Of a stretch of DNA of 10,750 bases, positions 1 to 6,091 are shown in pieces. Location of the stretch: the NCBI GenBank assembly GCA_934153655.1, contig CAKPFH010000043.1, forward strand, positions 1-10,750, given 5' to 3'. This DNA comes from an uncultured Bacilli bacterium. GTDB lineage: Bacteria; Bacillota_I; Bacilli_A; RF39; UBA660. Made by a program: the position numbers and the translations under genes. The notes under the pieces are model-generated. The model had not been told where the DNA came from, made no database searches, and saw only the letters and a program-made list of their open reading frames with translations. The number at the start of each line of letters is the position of its first letter. Positions within the stretch are counted from its first letter, which is position 1.

Positions 1-40
1 AAAAAACATTATTTGCTTTTATTAGTAAATAATGTTTTTT
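1..40 (-). terminator. Hairpin terminator of the 9-1025 gene
   Basis: Perfect 14-bp inverted repeat: positions 1-14 pair with 27-40, leaving a 12-nt loop (15-26). Read on the minus strand the second arm ends in six Ts. The stop codon of the minus-strand gene (9-11) lies inside the stem, so translation ends within the hairpin. Because the ends are A6/T6 in both directions it could also stop transcription arriving on the plus strand from outside the window. Confidence 0.75.
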
Positions 41-1025
41 GATAATATCTTGTAAAGGCATCTCTTAAACTTGTAGTTGAAATAGGAATATCATTTTCTT
101 TTAAATAATTTATAATTTCTATTTTTTCTTCTTTAGTAATTTCAACTAATTCTCCTGCTATATTAAAAATAAATTTTTCATCCAATAAATTAGCAATTTG
201 TCTATCAGAGAAACTTTTAACTTCTTTAAAATCCGATACATGAGTACGAAGTAACTTAGCATCTTTAGGACTTAAAACTTTATCAGCTGCAAGTGTAATT
301 TCATCAAAGCTATAATTAGTTGTAGGTAAAAAATCAATTATACTATAGTCATCTGGATTATGTTTAATATCATTTAAAATTTTATAAACATCAAATTTTA
401 TATTAAATTCTTTTTCTTGTTCTTTTAAATCAATGTTTTCTAAAACTTTTAAATAAAGATTTTTATCACTTTTAATTGCTCTTAAATATTCTTTGAATTT
501 AGCAAGTGATATTCTATATTGATAACAAAATCTAGCAATACTATAATTAGATTTTAAAAATAATTGCATTGTTTGATGAGCATAGGAAACACTTGCTGTA
601 TAAATACTATCATGTTTTAAAGTTTTTAAATATTCACGATAGATTTCTAATTTTTGATTTAAACGATTTAAGAGATAAGTATTAAAATACATATCAGGTC
701 TATGAACAAAGATATAATCAGTAAGACTAGCTTTAATTTTATCTATTGAAAAACCTGATTGACTTATTAAATTAATAATAGCTTTTTCATCTTTTAGATC
801 TATTGCTTCTAAACTATCTAAAAGTATAGCAATTTCATCTTTTTCAACAAATTTTTCAGCATATTCAGTTATTACTCTTACATATTTTCCATAAGATACA
901 CGGCTATTAAAAGCATCTATATATTTAGCAATAACAAAGTTATCACCATGAGATTCTAAATAAATGGTATAAGCTTCTCTTGGATTTATTTCTTTTATAA
1001 CTTTTTCTTTTCTAACTTTTTTCAT
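9..1025 (-). CDS. Unrecognised protein, paralogue of the upstream gene (copy 1)
   Basis: 338 aa, no family recognised. The protein is highly charged, probably all-helical, without signal peptide, membrane segment or Trp. It aligns along almost its whole length with the 343-aa product of the next gene upstream (1055-2086). The best-conserved parts are a YRPDM/HRPDM-xFN motif (about residue 110), an RFCYQYRI block (about 165-172) and a SIIDF...TNYS block (about 228-240). The segment around RFCYQYRI, followed by KFKEYL, looks like a helix-turn-helix-type element, so a DNA-binding or regulatory role is possible but is only a guess. The start is supported by a GGAGTG ribosome site 5 nt upstream and by matching the start of the paralogue. 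It has its own promoter (1049-1077) and its own terminator (1-40). Confidence 0.8.
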   Translation of the reverse strand: MKKVRKEKVIKEINPREAYTIYLESHGDNFVIAKYIDAFNSRVSYGKYVRVITEYAEKFVEKDEIAILLDSLEAIDLKDEKAIINLISQSGFSIDKIKASLTDYIFVHRPDMYFNTYLLNRLNQKLEIYREYLKTLKHDSIYTASVSYAHQTMQLFLKSNYSIARFCYQYRISLAKFKEYLRAIKSDKNLYLKVLENIDLKEQEKEFNIKFDVYKILNDIKHNPDDYSIIDFLPTTNYSFDEITLAADKVLSPKDAKLLRTHVSDFKEVKSFSDRQIANLLDEKFIFNIAGELVEITKEEKIEIINYLKENDIPISTTSLRDAFTRYYQKTLFTNKSK

Positions 1026-1048
1026 ACAATCACTCCAATTAAGTTAAT

Positions 1049-1077
1049 ATATTATCATAAATGTAAGCTTTTAGCAA
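1049..1077 (-). promoter_or_regulatory. Promoter of copy 1, embedded in the 3' end of copy 2
   Basis: On the minus strand: -35 TTGCTA (1077-1072), 17-nt spacer, -10 TAATAT (1054-1049) with a TGn extension. The -35 and spacer lie within the last codons of the upstream paralogue, whose stop is at 1055-1057. The leader would be only about 16 nt. The same layout occurs upstream of copy 2; the blocks 1035-1078 and 2097-2140 match at 36 of 44 positions without a gap. Confidence 0.65.
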
Positions 1078-2086
1078 GTTTACCACGATAATATCTAAAA
1101 CAAGCATCATGAAAAGAAGATGTTGTAATTGGAACATTACAAGAAGTTAAATTATTAATTATTTCTTCTTTAATATCATCAGGTATTTCAATTAAATTAT
1201 TATCAATATTAAAAATTATCTTTTCTTGAAGTAATCTATTAATTTCATTATCAGTATAAACTTTAATTGGTTTATAACTTGAAACATAAAAACGTAGTAA
1301 TTTTTTATCCTGAATATTTAAAATTTGATCAGCCTTTTGAATTATTTCATTACAAGAATAATTAGTTAAAGAATAAAAGTCAATGATACTAAAGTCATTA
1401 CCTAATTCCTTAATTTTTTCAAGTATTTCATAGACATCTTGTTCAATAGTTTCATCTTTTATTTGTTCTTTTAAACTAATATTAGCAATTATTTCATTAT
1501 AAAGAACTGCATCTTCTTTTTCAATCTTTTTTAAATAAGTATTAAACTGAGATGTTAAAATTCTATATTGATAGCAAAATCTTAACATACTAAAATTAGA
1601 TTCCATAAATACTTGAAATATTTGCTTAAAATAAGAAATACTTGTAGTATAAACTGATCTTTGATTAAGAGAATTTAAGTAATCTTGATAAATATTTAAT
1701 TTTTTTCTTAAAAAGGAAGCTCTTTCTTGATTAAATAACATATCAGGTCGATACATTAAAATATAACTATCTAAATTATCTAGCATATCTCGAATTTTAA
1801 TATTAGAATTACTACAATAAGTAACAATACTTTTTTGATCATTAGGATTAATTAAATCTAAGTGATCAAAGAATTTAGCGTAATTAGAACGAGAAATATT
1901 ATATTTAATATAATTTAAAATTATTTCAGCATATGTATCAAGATTTAAATCTAATTCTTCTATTTCTTTATTAATAATATCCATATTTCCATAGGATTTA
2001 ATATAAACTTCATATGTTTTTTGTAAATTAAGTGGTTTTACTACTTTAGGTGTAGGTTCTATATTTTTTTCTTTATTTTTCTTCAT
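1055..2086 (-). CDS. Unrecognised protein, paralogue of the downstream gene (copy 2)
   Basis: 343 aa, no family recognised. It is a tandem paralogue of the 9-1025 product, with the same order of conserved blocks: YRPDMLFN (about residue 112), a Tyr/Thr/Ser-rich stretch (SVYTTSISY), RFCYQYRI (about 170), SIIDF and LTNYSCNEI (about 230-250), EKIIFNI (about 290) and a C-terminal FRYYRGKL-type end. By eye about 40% of residues are identical. It starts with a Lys-rich tail (MKKNKEKN) that the paralogue has in shorter form. No membrane segments or signal peptide are seen. The start is preceded by GGGGGA at normal spacing. It lies just past the terminator of the nrdD-nrdG-dut operon and has its own promoter, so it is probably an independent unit. 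The function is unknown; a regulatory role would be speculation. Confidence 0.8.
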   Translation of the reverse strand: MKKNKEKNIEPTPKVVKPLNLQKTYEVYIKSYGNMDIINKEIEELDLNLDTYAEIILNYIKYNISRSNYAKFFDHLDLINPNDQKSIVTYCSNSNIKIRDMLDNLDSYILMYRPDMLFNQERASFLRKKLNIYQDYLNSLNQRSVYTTSISYFKQIFQVFMESNFSMLRFCYQYRILTSQFNTYLKKIEKEDAVLYNEIIANISLKEQIKDETIEQDVYEILEKIKELGNDFSIIDFYSLTNYSCNEIIQKADQILNIQDKKLLRFYVSSYKPIKVYTDNEINRLLQEKIIFNIDNNLIEIPDDIKEEIINNLTSCNVPITTSSFHDACFRYYRGKLAKSLHL

Positions 2087-2110
2087 TTTAATTCCCCCAA
2101 TTTGGTTAAT

Positions 2111-2139
2111 ATAGTAACATAAATATATATTTTTAGCAA
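2111..2139 (-). promoter_or_regulatory. Promoter of copy 2
   Basis: On the minus strand: -35 TTGCTA (2139-2134), 17-nt spacer, TGn-extended -10 TACTAT (2116-2111). It starts directly after the T-run of the dut terminator. It is the counterpart of the promoter at 1049-1077, with identical -35 and spacing, indicating that the duplication took the promoter and leader along with the gene. Confidence 0.65.
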
Positions 2140-2140
2140 G

Positions 2141-2163
2141 AAAAAAATGCTTTAAGCATTTTT
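2141..2163 (-). terminator. Terminator of the nrdD-nrdG-dut operon
   Basis: Minus-strand hairpin with 9-bp arms (2155-2163 and 2143-2151) and a 3-nt loop at 2152-2154; a run of seven Ts (2147-2141) overlaps the second arm and continues past it. The loop is exactly the TAA stop codon of dut. This is a compact rho-independent terminator that also separates the operon from the promoter of the next gene. Confidence 0.8.
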
Positions 2164-2601
2164 ATTGGTAGAACCAAATCCACCGGTTCCTCGAATAGTT
2201 TCTTCTAAATTATCGGTTTCTATGAAGTTGGCTTTTAAATAGGGCATGAATATTATTTGAGCAATTCTTTCGTTTTTAGTAATTGTTTGAATACTATTTG
2301 AATGATTAAATAAAGGTACCTTTACTTCTCCGCGGTAATCTGAATCAATTACTCCAACTTTGTTAGCAGGGGCAAGACCTTTTTTAGAACCTAAGGAACT
2401 TCTTGCAAATATTAGTCCTACAAAACCTAGAGGAATTTCCATAGCAAGTTTTGTTCCTACCATAATAGTTTCACCTGGTTTTATTTCGATATCATTATCT
2501 AAGGCAGCATATAAATCAGCTCCAGCTGAATACTCAGTTCCATAGGTTGGAATAGTTGCAGTTTCGCCTAATTTTTTAATTTTTAAATCTTCTATTTTCA
2601 T
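2152..2601 (-). CDS. dut: dUTP diphosphatase (trimeric dUTPase)
   Basis: Hydrolyses dUTP to dUMP and pyrophosphate, keeping uracil out of DNA and supplying dUMP for thymidylate synthesis. 149 aa, the usual length for the homotrimeric family. All five family motifs are present in order: AGADLYA (26-32), ARSSLGSK (66-73), GVIDSDYRG (83-91, holding the catalytic Asp), ERIAQIIF (about 109-116), and the C-terminal glycine-rich RGTGGFGSTN (about 137-146) that closes over the substrate. The start abuts the nrdG stop with no gap (stop 2602-2604, ATG 2599-2601), and its AAGGAGA ribosome site lies within the last nrdG codons, so translation is probably coupled. Its place as last gene of the anaerobic ribonucleotide reductase operon fits a shared dNTP-supply role. 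Confidence 0.96.
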   Translation of the reverse strand: MKIEDLKIKKLGETATIPTYGTEYSAGADLYAALDNDIEIKPGETIMVGTKLAMEIPLGFVGLIFARSSLGSKKGLAPANKVGVIDSDYRGEVKVPLFNHSNSIQTITKNERIAQIIFMPYLKANFIETDNLEETIRGTGGFGSTNKNA

Positions 2602-3126
2602 TTAATCTCTCCTTGTATTTTTTTCACTTAATATAATTTTTTTACTTTTTCTGGTTTTATTCATATCAATTATTCTTTGATTACTAGAACCTCTAAAATA
2701 TAGATTAGGATCTTTTAATTCTTCAACAAACTTTCCATCTACTAAAACATCAATTAAGTTTAAGATTTCTTTCGTTTCTTCGTATTCCATTTCTTTTAAT
2801 TCTTCGTATAAAAATCCAGAGTAGGCCCAGATAGTTTTATCAGGGTAGACTTCTTTTACTTTTTTTATTAAAGGAAGTAAGCCTTTTTGATTAATAAGTT
2901 CAAATGGTTCTCCTCCAAGAAGAGATAAACCGGTTATATATTCATGGTTCATAGCATTTATTATTTCATCTATTGTGTTATCGGTAAAAGGAGTACCTGA
3001 TTTAAAATCCCAGGCTTCTTGATTAAAACAATTTTTACAATGATGATGGCAACCGGAGACAAATATTGATACTCGAACTCCAGGACCGTTGCTAACATCA
3101 GTTTTTTTTATTTTCATGTAATTCAT
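2602..3126 (-). CDS. nrdG: Anaerobic ribonucleotide reductase activating protein (radical SAM)
   Basis: Radical-SAM activase that uses a [4Fe-4S] cluster and S-adenosylmethionine to install the glycyl radical on NrdD. 174 aa, slightly longer than typical NrdG. The cluster motif CxxxCxxC is Cys26, Cys30 and Cys33, in the context GCHHHCKNC. The SAM-binding GGEP motif follows (about 70-73, LLGGEPFE). The early segment NGPGVRVSIFVSGC is typical of the NrdG family. Its ATG overlaps the nrdD stop by 4 bp (ATGA, 3123-3126), a coupled arrangement; an internal Met at residue 4 is an alternative start. It is cytoplasmic and acts directly on the neighbouring gene's product. The cluster is oxygen-sensitive, consistent with an anaerobe. 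Confidence 0.95.
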   Translation of the reverse strand: MNYMKIKKTDVSNGPGVRVSIFVSGCHHHCKNCFNQEAWDFKSGTPFTDNTIDEIINAMNHEYITGLSLLGGEPFELINQKGLLPLIKKVKEVYPDKTIWAYSGFLYEELKEMEYEETKEILNLIDVLVDGKFVEELKDPNLYFRGSSNQRIIDMNKTRKSKKIILSEKNTRRD

Positions 3127-5249
3127 AAGTGTAGTACCCTTGCTTTAATTTCTTTGGTTTTTCCAACGTTCCAAAAATTTTCTCCTAAATAACCACAAGT
3201 TCTTCTGGTAACATTCATCTTATTTTTATCTTTATTATGACAATTAGGACATTCCCATTCTAAATCATCATTTATAATAATTTCTCCGTCAAATCCACAA
3301 ACATGGCAATAATCACTTTTAGTATTAAACTCAGCATATTGAATATTATTATAAATAAATTTAACTAATTCTTCTAAGGCTTCTAAGTTATTTTGCATAT
3401 TAGGTATTTCAACATAGGAAATAGCACCACCGGTTGATAATACTTGAAATTCACTTTCAAACTTTAATTTATCAAAAGCATTTATTTCTTCTCTTACATC
3501 AACATGATAAGAGTTAGTATAATATCCTTTATCAGTTATATCTTTAATATTACCAAATTTTTCTTTATCAATTCTTGCAAAACGATAGCAAAGAGATTCA
3601 GCAGGAGTTCCGTATAAAGCAAAACCAATTCCAGTTTCTTTTTTCCATTCTGTACATTTATCTCTTAAATATTTCATAACTTTTAAAGCAAATTCTTTTC
3701 CTTTTGGATCAGTATGAGATACCCCAAGCATAGCTTTAGTCATTTCATATATACCGATATAACCAAGAGAAATAGAAGAGTAGCCATTTTTTAATAATTT
3801 ATCAATTGGTTCATTTTTATCAAGTCTTGCAATTGCTCCGTATTGCCAGTGCACAGGACTTACATTTGATAAAGTACCAAGTAGAGCATGATGTCTACAC
3901 ATAATAGCTTCATAACATAAGTCTAATCTTTCATCTAACAATTTAAAGAATTTTTCTTCATCACCTTCGGCTAGTATTCCAATTTGAGGTAAGTTAATTG
4001 AAACAACTCCTTGATTAAATCTTCCTTCAAATTTATAATTGCCGTTTTCATCTTTCCAAGGAGCTAAGAAACTACGACAACCCATAGGACTAAAGACATT
4101 ACCTTCATAATTTTCACGCATTTTTTTAGCACTTATATAATCTGGATATAATCTTTTACTAGAACATTTAACTGCAAGATGAGTTAAATAATCATATTTA
4201 CCACCTGATAAATTATTATTTTCATCTAAAACATAGATAAGTTTTGGAAATGCTGGGGTAACATAAACACCTTTTTCATTTTTAATACCCATATATCTTT
4301 GTTTTAAAATTTCTTCAATAATCATAGCTGTATAATCTATATAAGGATCATCTTTATCTAAAAACATAAAAAGAGTTACAAAAGGGGATTGACCATTAGT
4401 AGTCATTAAAGTATTAATTTGATATTGAATAGTTTGAACACCTGAAGCTAATTCTTCTTTTAATCTATCATTAACTAATTCTTCAATTTCTTTTTTAGTA
4501 ATTTTACCTTTATATTTTTCCGTTAATTTCTTTCTAAATTTATCTTCACTTCGTTTTAAATATTTACCTAAATGTTTAATATCAACAGATTGACCTCCAT
4601 ATTGACTACTAGCAACAGCTGCAATTATTTGTGTTAAAACGGTACATGCTACTTGAAAACTTTTTGGACTTTCAATCATTTTACCATTCATAACTGTTCC
4701 ATTATCTAACATATCTTTAATATTAATTAAACAACAATTAAAAATAGGTTGTAAAAAATAATCAGCATCATGGAAATGTAATATTCCTTCTTCATGAGCT
4801 TTTCTAATTTTTTCAGGTAATAAAATTCTTTTCGTTAAATCTTTTGATACTTCTCCAGCAATTAAATCTCTTTGAGTAGAAGCAACTACAGCATTTTTAT
4901 TAGAATTTTCTTCCATTAATTCTTTATTAGAATTTTTAATTAAAGTTAAAATAGATTCATCAGTAGTATTAGCTTTTCTAATTAATTCTCTTTCATAACG
5001 ATATAACATATATGCTTTTGATAATTCATATTTATTAGCTTCAACTAATTTCTTTTCAATGATATCTTGAATATCTTCAACTAATAATCTTTTCTTTTTA
5101 AGTCCCTCTATATATTTAATAATTTTATCAATTTCCTTAGAACTTGCCATATCTTCTTCACTAACATCATTGTTAGCTTTTAAAATAGCTGTTTTAATCT
5201 TATCACGATCATATTCAACAATACGACCATCTCTTTTTACTATCTTCAT
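3123..5249 (-). CDS. nrdD: Anaerobic (class III) ribonucleoside-triphosphate reductase
   Basis: Reduces ribonucleoside triphosphates to dNTPs with a glycyl radical and needs NrdG for activation. 708 aa from the chosen start at 5249, which has AGGTG four bases upstream and opens MKIVKRDGRIVEYDRDKI, the standard beginning of an ATP-cone (about 1-95, allosteric dATP/ATP site). An in-frame ATG at 5324 would add 25 unrelated hydrophobic residues and start inside the operator palindrome, so it is rejected. Catalytic features: FNCCLIN (Cys172/173), MGCRSFL (Cys391, thiyl radical site), NQGVVSINLP, four zinc cysteines CxxC...CxxC (648, 651, 667, 670), and the C-terminal RTCGYLG with radical Gly686. 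The layout resembles the formate-dependent T4/E. coli-like group, a subgroup call that is an inference. First gene of the nrdD-nrdG-dut operon. Confidence 0.97.
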   Translation of the reverse strand: MKIVKRDGRIVEYDRDKIKTAILKANNDVSEEDMASSKEIDKIIKYIEGLKKKRLLVEDIQDIIEKKLVEANKYELSKAYMLYRYERELIRKANTTDESILTLIKNSNKELMEENSNKNAVVASTQRDLIAGEVSKDLTKRILLPEKIRKAHEEGILHFHDADYFLQPIFNCCLINIKDMLDNGTVMNGKMIESPKSFQVACTVLTQIIAAVASSQYGGQSVDIKHLGKYLKRSEDKFRKKLTEKYKGKITKKEIEELVNDRLKEELASGVQTIQYQINTLMTTNGQSPFVTLFMFLDKDDPYIDYTAMIIEEILKQRYMGIKNEKGVYVTPAFPKLIYVLDENNNLSGGKYDYLTHLAVKCSSKRLYPDYISAKKMRENYEGNVFSPMGCRSFLAPWKDENGNYKFEGRFNQGVVSINLPQIGILAEGDEEKFFKLLDERLDLCYEAIMCRHHALLGTLSNVSPVHWQYGAIARLDKNEPIDKLLKNGYSSISLGYIGIYEMTKAMLGVSHTDPKGKEFALKVMKYLRDKCTEWKKETGIGFALYGTPAESLCYRFARIDKEKFGNIKDITDKGYYTNSYHVDVREEINAFDKLKFESEFQVLSTGGAISYVEIPNMQNNLEALEELVKFIYNNIQYAEFNTKSDYCHVCGFDGEIIINDDLEWECPNCHNKDKNKMNVTRRTCGYLGENFWNVGKTKEIKARVLHL

Positions 5250-5279
5250 TTTTTCACCTACTACTTTCTTTACAAAAAA

Positions 5280-5285
5280 ATTATA
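5280..5285 (-). promoter_or_regulatory. -10 box of the nrdD operon promoter
   Basis: Perfect TATAAT on the minus strand (5285-5280), about 30 nt before the nrdD ATG. No reasonable -35 is found 16-18 nt upstream (the bases there are AAGTTT and nearby T-runs). The centre of the palindrome at 5307-5324 falls near -42 from the predicted start point (about 5273). A missing -35 with an operator near -41.5 is the standard class II layout for Crp/Fnr activators. Confidence 0.55.
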
Positions 5286-5306
5286 ACAAATAAAAATTAA
5301 AAAAAC

Positions 5307-5324
5307 TTGTTGCAATTGCAACAA
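5307..5324. promoter_or_regulatory. Perfect 18-bp palindrome, probable Crp/Fnr-type operator
   Basis: TTGTTGCAATTGCAACAA reads identically on both strands and lies between divergent nrdD and the Crp/Fnr-family gene. It differs from the classic FNR (TTGAT-N4-ATCAA) and CRP (TGTGA-N6-TCACA) boxes, but its size and symmetry suit a homodimeric winged-helix regulator, and the adjacent gene encodes one. Towards nrdD it is centred near -42 (activation position); towards the regulator it contains the -35 hexamer (repression position). A MarR-type regulator encoded elsewhere could also bind such a site. Confidence 0.65.
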
Positions 5325-5338
5325 ATATAAAATATAAT
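5310..5338 (+). promoter_or_regulatory. Promoter of the Crp/Fnr-family gene
   Basis: -35 TTGCAA (5310-5315), 17-nt spacer, -10 TATAAT (5333-5338). The -35 and the first spacer bases lie within the 18-bp palindrome, so a protein bound there would block RNA polymerase. This suggests negative autoregulation. The leader to the chosen GTG start is about 40 nt. Confidence 0.6.
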
Positions 5339-5386
5339 TTAATTAGATTTATTTATCCTTATTTTATAAGAAAAGAGGTGTGTAAA

Positions 5387-6022
5387 GTGGAAGTAAAGTC
5401 AATATTTGATGGAATAGATGAAAACGATATTAAAAAAATGTTAGTATGTTTTGAAGCTAGAACTAGAACTTTTAAAAAAGATCGAACCATCGTATCTAAT
5501 ATAATTAATATTAAAATGATAGGTATCATTATTAGTGGAACAGCTAATATGGAAAGATATGACTATAATGGTAATCGTTCTATTATTGAAAAACTAGAAA
5601 AAAATAGTGTTTTTGGAGAAGTATTCTCCCGTCTTGGAAGTGATATATCAGTTATTGCAACCAGTGATTGTGAAGTATTATTCATTGAATATGAACATTT
5701 AATTAAAAGATGTAAAAAAGGTTGTATATATCATAGTATTTTAACTAATAATGTTTTACAACTTTTATCAAAAAAAATAATTGATTTAAATAAAAGACTT
5801 GAAATATTATCAAAAAGAACTATAAGAGAAAAATTATTATCATACTTTGAATTACTTGCTAATGATAATCCTAAAAGAAAATTTACTTTACCATTTACTT
5901 ATACCGATTTAGCTGATTATTTATCCATAGATAGAAGTGCTATGATGCGAGAAATTAAAAATTTAAGAGATGATGGTTTCATTGTTACAGATGGTAAAAA
6001 AATCACTTTAAAGACTTATTAA
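5387..6022 (+). CDS. Crp/Fnr-family transcriptional regulator
   Basis: 211 aa from GTG at 5387. An earlier in-frame GTG at 5378 is part of the ribosome site (AGAGGTG, 5374-5380) and is rejected. The N-terminal half has the cyclic-nucleotide-binding-type beta-roll layout (IGIIISGTANMERYDYNGNRSI, then a NSVFGEVF turn), followed by a dimer helix (about 120-145) and a C-terminal winged helix-turn-helix (TYTDLADYLSIDRSAMMREIKNL, about 172-194). The Arg/Ser cAMP-binding signature of CRP is not obvious and the N-terminal cysteine cluster of FNR is absent; four cysteines are present, two as CxxxC in RCKKGC (about 108-112). The effector is therefore unknown. It is divergent from nrdD and shares a palindromic operator with it, so it likely controls anaerobic dNTP synthesis and itself. 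Confidence 0.9.
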   Translation: MEVKSIFDGIDENDIKKMLVCFEARTRTFKKDRTIVSNIINIKMIGIIISGTANMERYDYNGNRSIIEKLEKNSVFGEVFSRLGSDISVIATSDCEVLFIEYEHLIKRCKKGCIYHSILTNNVLQLLSKKIIDLNKRLEILSKRTIREKLLSYFELLANDNPKRKFTLPFTYTDLADYLSIDRSAMMREIKNLRDDGFIVTDGKKITLKTY

Positions 6023-6049
6023 AAAAATAACAAAACCTATTTTTTTTTT
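6021..6049 (+). terminator. Weak A/T-only hairpin after the regulator gene
   Basis: Arms 6021-6029 (seven As, then TA) and 6038-6046 form a 9-bp stem of A-T pairs only around an 8-nt loop. The T-run (6041-6049) overlaps the second arm and continues past it. It begins inside the stop codon. The stability is low, so termination may be partial and the regulator could be read through into the next gene. Confidence 0.35.
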
Positions 6050-6059
6050 ACAATTTTTA

Positions 6060-6068
6060 TGTTACAAT
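6060..6068 (+). promoter_or_regulatory. Candidate extended -10 promoter of the 6092-9611 cluster
   Basis: TGTTACAAT gives a TGn-extended -10 (TACAAT at 6063-6068) with only a T-run in the -35 position. TTACAATT occurs twice, 14 bp apart (6048-6055 and 6062-6069). Predicted transcript start is about 6075, leaving a short leader before the AAAGGGTGA ribosome site (6079-6087). Confidence 0.4.
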
Positions 6069-6091
6069 TAATTAGAATAAAGGGTGATATT

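Noticed and set aside
2360..2545. 61-codon plus-strand reading frame
   Set aside because: Lies wholly within dut on the other strand, which has all five dUTPase motifs; no ribosome site.
5250..5324. N-terminal 25-residue extension of NrdD, hydrophobic and signal-like
   Set aside because: The start would lie in the operator palindrome and upstream of the predicted transcript start; the ATP-cone begins at the 5249 ATG, which has a good ribosome site.
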